This document shows, piece after piece, positions 33,386 through 35,824 of a stretch of 35,824 nt of DNA. Numbering within the stretch: position 1 is the stretch's first letter; each line of letters begins with the position of its first letter. Both the position numbers and the translations under genes were made by a program. The notes beneath the pieces are model-generated. The model searched no databases. It saw only the letters and a program-made list of their open reading frames with translations, and was not told the origin of the DNA. Where the stretch lies: the NCBI GenBank assembly GCA_028658405.1, contig JAKOGY010000021.1, positions 1 through 35,824 of the forward strand. Reading direction: 5' to 3'. The stretch comes from Dolichospermum sp. ST_sed8 (lineage in GTDB: Bacteria; Cyanobacteriota; Cyanobacteriia; Cyanobacteriales; Nostocaceae).

Positions 33386-34633
33386 TCATAATTTATGAAT
33401 AAATTGTTCCATCACATACTCCCTGAGAACAGGTTGCAAAGTGTACTTACCCGCTTCTTTCTCTATTAAAGAGCGTGAATATAGCCTCTCTATTGCTTGT
33501 AAAAGTTGGGATATAGAAACAGTCGGTAATATGTTTTGATTTGGTGCTAAATCAGTAATAGTTGTTAATCGCTGGTCAGTGGCCAGACAGTACATAATTT
33601 GCCATTCTAGAACCGAGAGGGGGTTTAACTGCTGTTCCAGTAAGCTGTTAATATAATTACTGACTAATAATGTATCTTGTTCTAGGAATTTTTCAATATT
33701 ACCATTAAATAAGTCAATGATGGTATTAACAACAATTTTAACTTTCAGAGGATTATTACTATACAGATGACATAATTCATACTTTTGTTCTTCAGTCCCT
33801 AACAATTGTTTTGATTGTATCAGGGAAAAGGCTATTTTTGATGAACCATGCAACCTCAAGCAACGCACTGATAATGACCAATTCTCCAGTAAGGTGACTT
33901 GAACAGGTTTAGCTCTAGTAGTGAAAATCAAACAGCTTTGATGGTTGGTTTCGGCAATTATGCAGAGTAAATGATTATATTCGGTATTACCCACATCTAA
34001 AACCGTGTTTAAATTATCCAAGATGATCAGACAACGATAGGTACGCAAATAATGAATAATTCGATTGATGTCGGGTTTGCTTTCTTTTTGATGGGAGAAA
34101 AAAGATAGCAAGTCAATCATTATATGATCAAAAGATGGAACTGTCGGCACTGAACGCCAAAAAACGTAATCAAATTGATCATGAATCTGTTTTGTGAGTT
34201 GAGTCGCTAAGGTTGTTTTCCCAACTCCACCCATACCGAACAATCCTACTAAGCGACAGCTATCTTGTAAAATCCATGATTCTAGCTGTGTCAGTTCTTC
34301 CTTGCGTCCGTAAAATGCGGAAATATCAATTGCTGTTCCCCAGTCTTGACCTGATATTTTTGTTTTTTTTTACGTATTTGTACGTATTGCGGGGGGGGTA
34401 AAAGTTACTTCCTCATTGGTAGCTGCAATTTCTCGCCAGTCGAGGTTTAATTTGCGACATAGTTCTTCAAATGTTGCATAACTCACAGGTTTACCCGTGA
34501 GGAAATTGCTAACTGTGGTTAAGGACAATCCGGTATCATGAGCTAAGGCTCTTTGATGGGGATAGCCATTATGTGTAACGGCTACCTTAACTTTGTTCAT
34601 GTAATCATGATGAACACATAGTGATCTAGGCAT
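33386..34633 (-). pseudogene. HTH-NB-ARC (STAND) ATPase gene with an in-frame stop
   Basis: The first 87 codons (34633-34373) give MPRSLCVHHDYMNKVKVAV, an HTH segment (QRALAHDTGLSLTTVSNFL) and ELCRKLNLDWREIA. A TAA follows at 34370-34372, then the same frame reopens: DWGTAIDISAFYGRKEELTQ, P-loop GMGGVGKTTLA (about codons 133-142), CLIILDN (Walker B), LIFTTRAK and an NB-ARC winged-helix part (about codons 300-415). No WD40/TPR sensor follows; the frame ends after EYVMEQFIHKL. The HTH and NB-ARC parts normally form one protein, so this is one gene split by a nonsense codon, or two separate products with an internal start at ATG 34243. A C8 and an A9 tract flank the stop. Confidence 0.85.
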
Positions 34634-34717
34634 TGGTGTTTTTTGATTATTTGCTTTATATAAAAATATATTTTTGATTCTATATTGGTTTGTCTATATT
34701 AATGTGACTTCAGCAAA

Positions 34718-34739
34718 GTCGGTCATAAGTCGGTCATAA
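34718..34739. repeat. Two 11-bp direct repeats (GTCGGTCATAA)
   Basis: Exact tandem duplication plus a partial third unit (GTCAGT) in the divergent spacer between the NB-ARC gene and the lysozyme-like gene. One-turn spacing would suit an operator, possibly for the HTH protein next to it. The rest of the spacer is AT-rich, and no other site is clear. Confidence 0.4.
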
Positions 34740-34870
34740 GTCAGTATTTCCCGGTACGGAACTTGGTACAGGGTTGGGTAGACTGGGTAAAAGCTAAGTA
34801 GTGTTACTAGCAGTGCTTGAAAATAGCAATCGGATAATTTTATCTACCAAATTATTAAAGGAACATCATC

Positions 34871-35824
34871 ATGGCAAAAGGAAATTTCGAGCAATTCCTA
34901 GAAGCGTTAGGTGCATTTGAATCAGGAAAACCATCAGGAGATTCACTACAGTACAGCGCAAAGAACCCATACACTAACGCTACAGGCAAATACCAGTTTA
35001 CGGAAGTAATATTTGCAGACCTGGGTTATTACAATGCCGACAATAACCTTTATGATGGAGTATTTAATGGAACGTGGACAGGGAAAAATGGAGTCACTAG
35101 CCTCAACTCTTGGACAACAAACCCCGCTGCTCAGGAAACAGCAATTAGAGAAGCTTTTTTCAAGAATTATGGCTATATCAATTCTGGATTAAGTGCAAAA
35201 GGAATAACCTCTATTGATGGGTATCTATCTAATGCTGCTAACCAAGGCGCAAAAACAGTAAAATATTACAAATTAAATGCCGCCCGTACTGACTTCGATA
35301 AAGATGCTAGTGGAAACCGAATAATATATACACAGCAAATCACCATCTCCTTGTCTGGCATTTTAGCGGGAGCGCATTTAAGGGGGGGTTCTGGTGTCGC
35401 AGAGGTTCTCGGACAGTTGAATAACAAGAGTTTAATTGATTTTACTGCGGCTCAATTCGACTTAAATTACTACAAAACTAATCTTTTAGATGAAATAAAC
35501 ACGCCAATTTTCAAGTATCTCGATGATTTTGGCAATTATACTGTTACAAATGCCGATTTCACTCTTTCCAGCTATGGAAATGCGACAAATTATGTTCTGT
35601 ATGGCACTCTCAATAATGACACCATAAATGGTGGTTCTGGCAATGACACCCTTAATGGTGGCGCTGGTAATGACATCCTTAATGGTGGTGCTGGTAATGA
35701 TATCCTCAATGGTGATAAACTCATAACCACCTTTACCCAACAAGCAGATTTGTCCAATCCAGGGATGTTTCACGGGGATCTTACCAATCTCATGGTTGGA
35801 GATTTCAATGGTGATGGAAAAGAT
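34871..35824 (+). CDS. Lysozyme-like RTX (haemolysin-type) calcium-binding protein, 5' part
   Basis: Open from ATG 34871 to the window end (318 codons, no stop), with AAAGGA about 10 bp before the ATG. Residues of about 5-60 (FLEALGAFESGKPSGD, NPYTNATGKYQFTE, LGYYNAD) look like the Glu-SG...GKYQF core of lysozyme/SLT-fold muramidases, with E18 the likely catalytic acid. Then come a helical middle, three to four RTX nonapeptides (GGSGNDTLNGGAGNDILNG, about 256-283) that bind Ca2+, and the beginning of an FG-GAP/VCBS-type unit (VGDFNGDGKD) at the edge. There is no N-terminal signal peptide, as expected for type I (C-terminal signal) secretion. The remainder lies outside the window. Confidence 0.82.
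   Translation, partial: MAKGNFEQFLEALGAFESGKPSGDSLQYSAKNPYTNATGKYQFTEVIFADLGYYNADNNLYDGVFNGTWTGKNGVTSLNSWTTNPAAQETAIREAFFKNYGYINSGLSAKGITSIDGYLSNAANQGAKTVKYYKLNAARTDFDKDASGNRIIYTQQITISLSGILAGAHLRGGSGVAEVLGQLNNKSLIDFTAAQFDLNYYKTNLLDEINTPIFKYLDDFGNYTVTNADFTLSSYGNATNYVLYGTLNNDTINGGSGNDTLNGGAGNDILNGGAGNDILNGDKLITTFTQQADLSNPGMFHGDLTNLMVGDFNGDGKD

Overview
The window is a piece of a filamentous nitrogen-fixing-type cyanobacterial chromosome (Nostocales; a Dolichospermum/Anabaena/Aphanizomenon-like genome is my best guess). The reasons are AT-rich DNA, at least twelve GCGATCGC (HIP1) octamers found by eye, a cyanobacterial 16S 5' end, cyanobacterium-typical proteins (DUF3386, SLH-OprB porin, GAF-LuxR regulator, Uma2 nucleases) and intergenic DNA full of heptamer tandem repeats and small palindromes.

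Layout. Positions 1-300 hold the 5' end, leader and promoter of an rRNA operon on the minus strand. From 0.4 to 9.4 kb lies mostly housekeeping DNA: glyQ, an iron-type alcohol dehydrogenase homologue, a class I aminotransferase, a two-TM potassium channel with RCK domains, argD, two less-known proteins (one DUF1963) and an Rpn-family nuclease. From 9.5 to 17.7 kb are an SLH porin, a secreted protein, a TSUP permease, a zinc-ribbon protein, rlmN, a metallophosphoesterase, a GAF-LuxR regulator and a DUF3386 protein.

17.7-22.4 kb looks like a small defence/accessory island. It has a tnpB zinc-finger scrap, a start-less small gene, an overlapping AAA ATPase plus TOPRIM/DUF4435-like pair (the architecture of PARIS/RloAB-type anti-phage systems), a divergent PIN-like nuclease and a HigBA toxin-antitoxin pair. 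22.5-26.2 kb is a tldD-uma2-tldE cluster. 26.5-28.5 kb is a graveyard of Rpn nuclease genes: one intact, one interrupted, one C-terminal scrap.

28.5-30.6 kb contains cysS and the most interesting sequence in the window. A strongly structured, apparently untranslated RNA (30089-30431) resembles the HEARO/IscB omega-RNA class but has no iscB gene beside it. Two 90-bp elements (27117-27206 and 29989-30078) share a hairpin with its 3' domain. Both elements are bounded by TCAT. One splits an rpn gene so cleanly that the empty site can be rebuilt, and the other sits directly on the cysS start codon. Their stems show compensatory base changes.

30.5-35.8 kb holds two Uma2 paralogues around a CobW-type metallochaperone GTPase, an HTH-NB-ARC immune-type ATPase gene with one in-frame stop between a C8 and an A9 tract, and the start of a lysozyme-like protein with RTX calcium-binding repeats that runs off the window. 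HIP1 sites are absent from the island and from the last 6.5 kb, consistent with acquired DNA.
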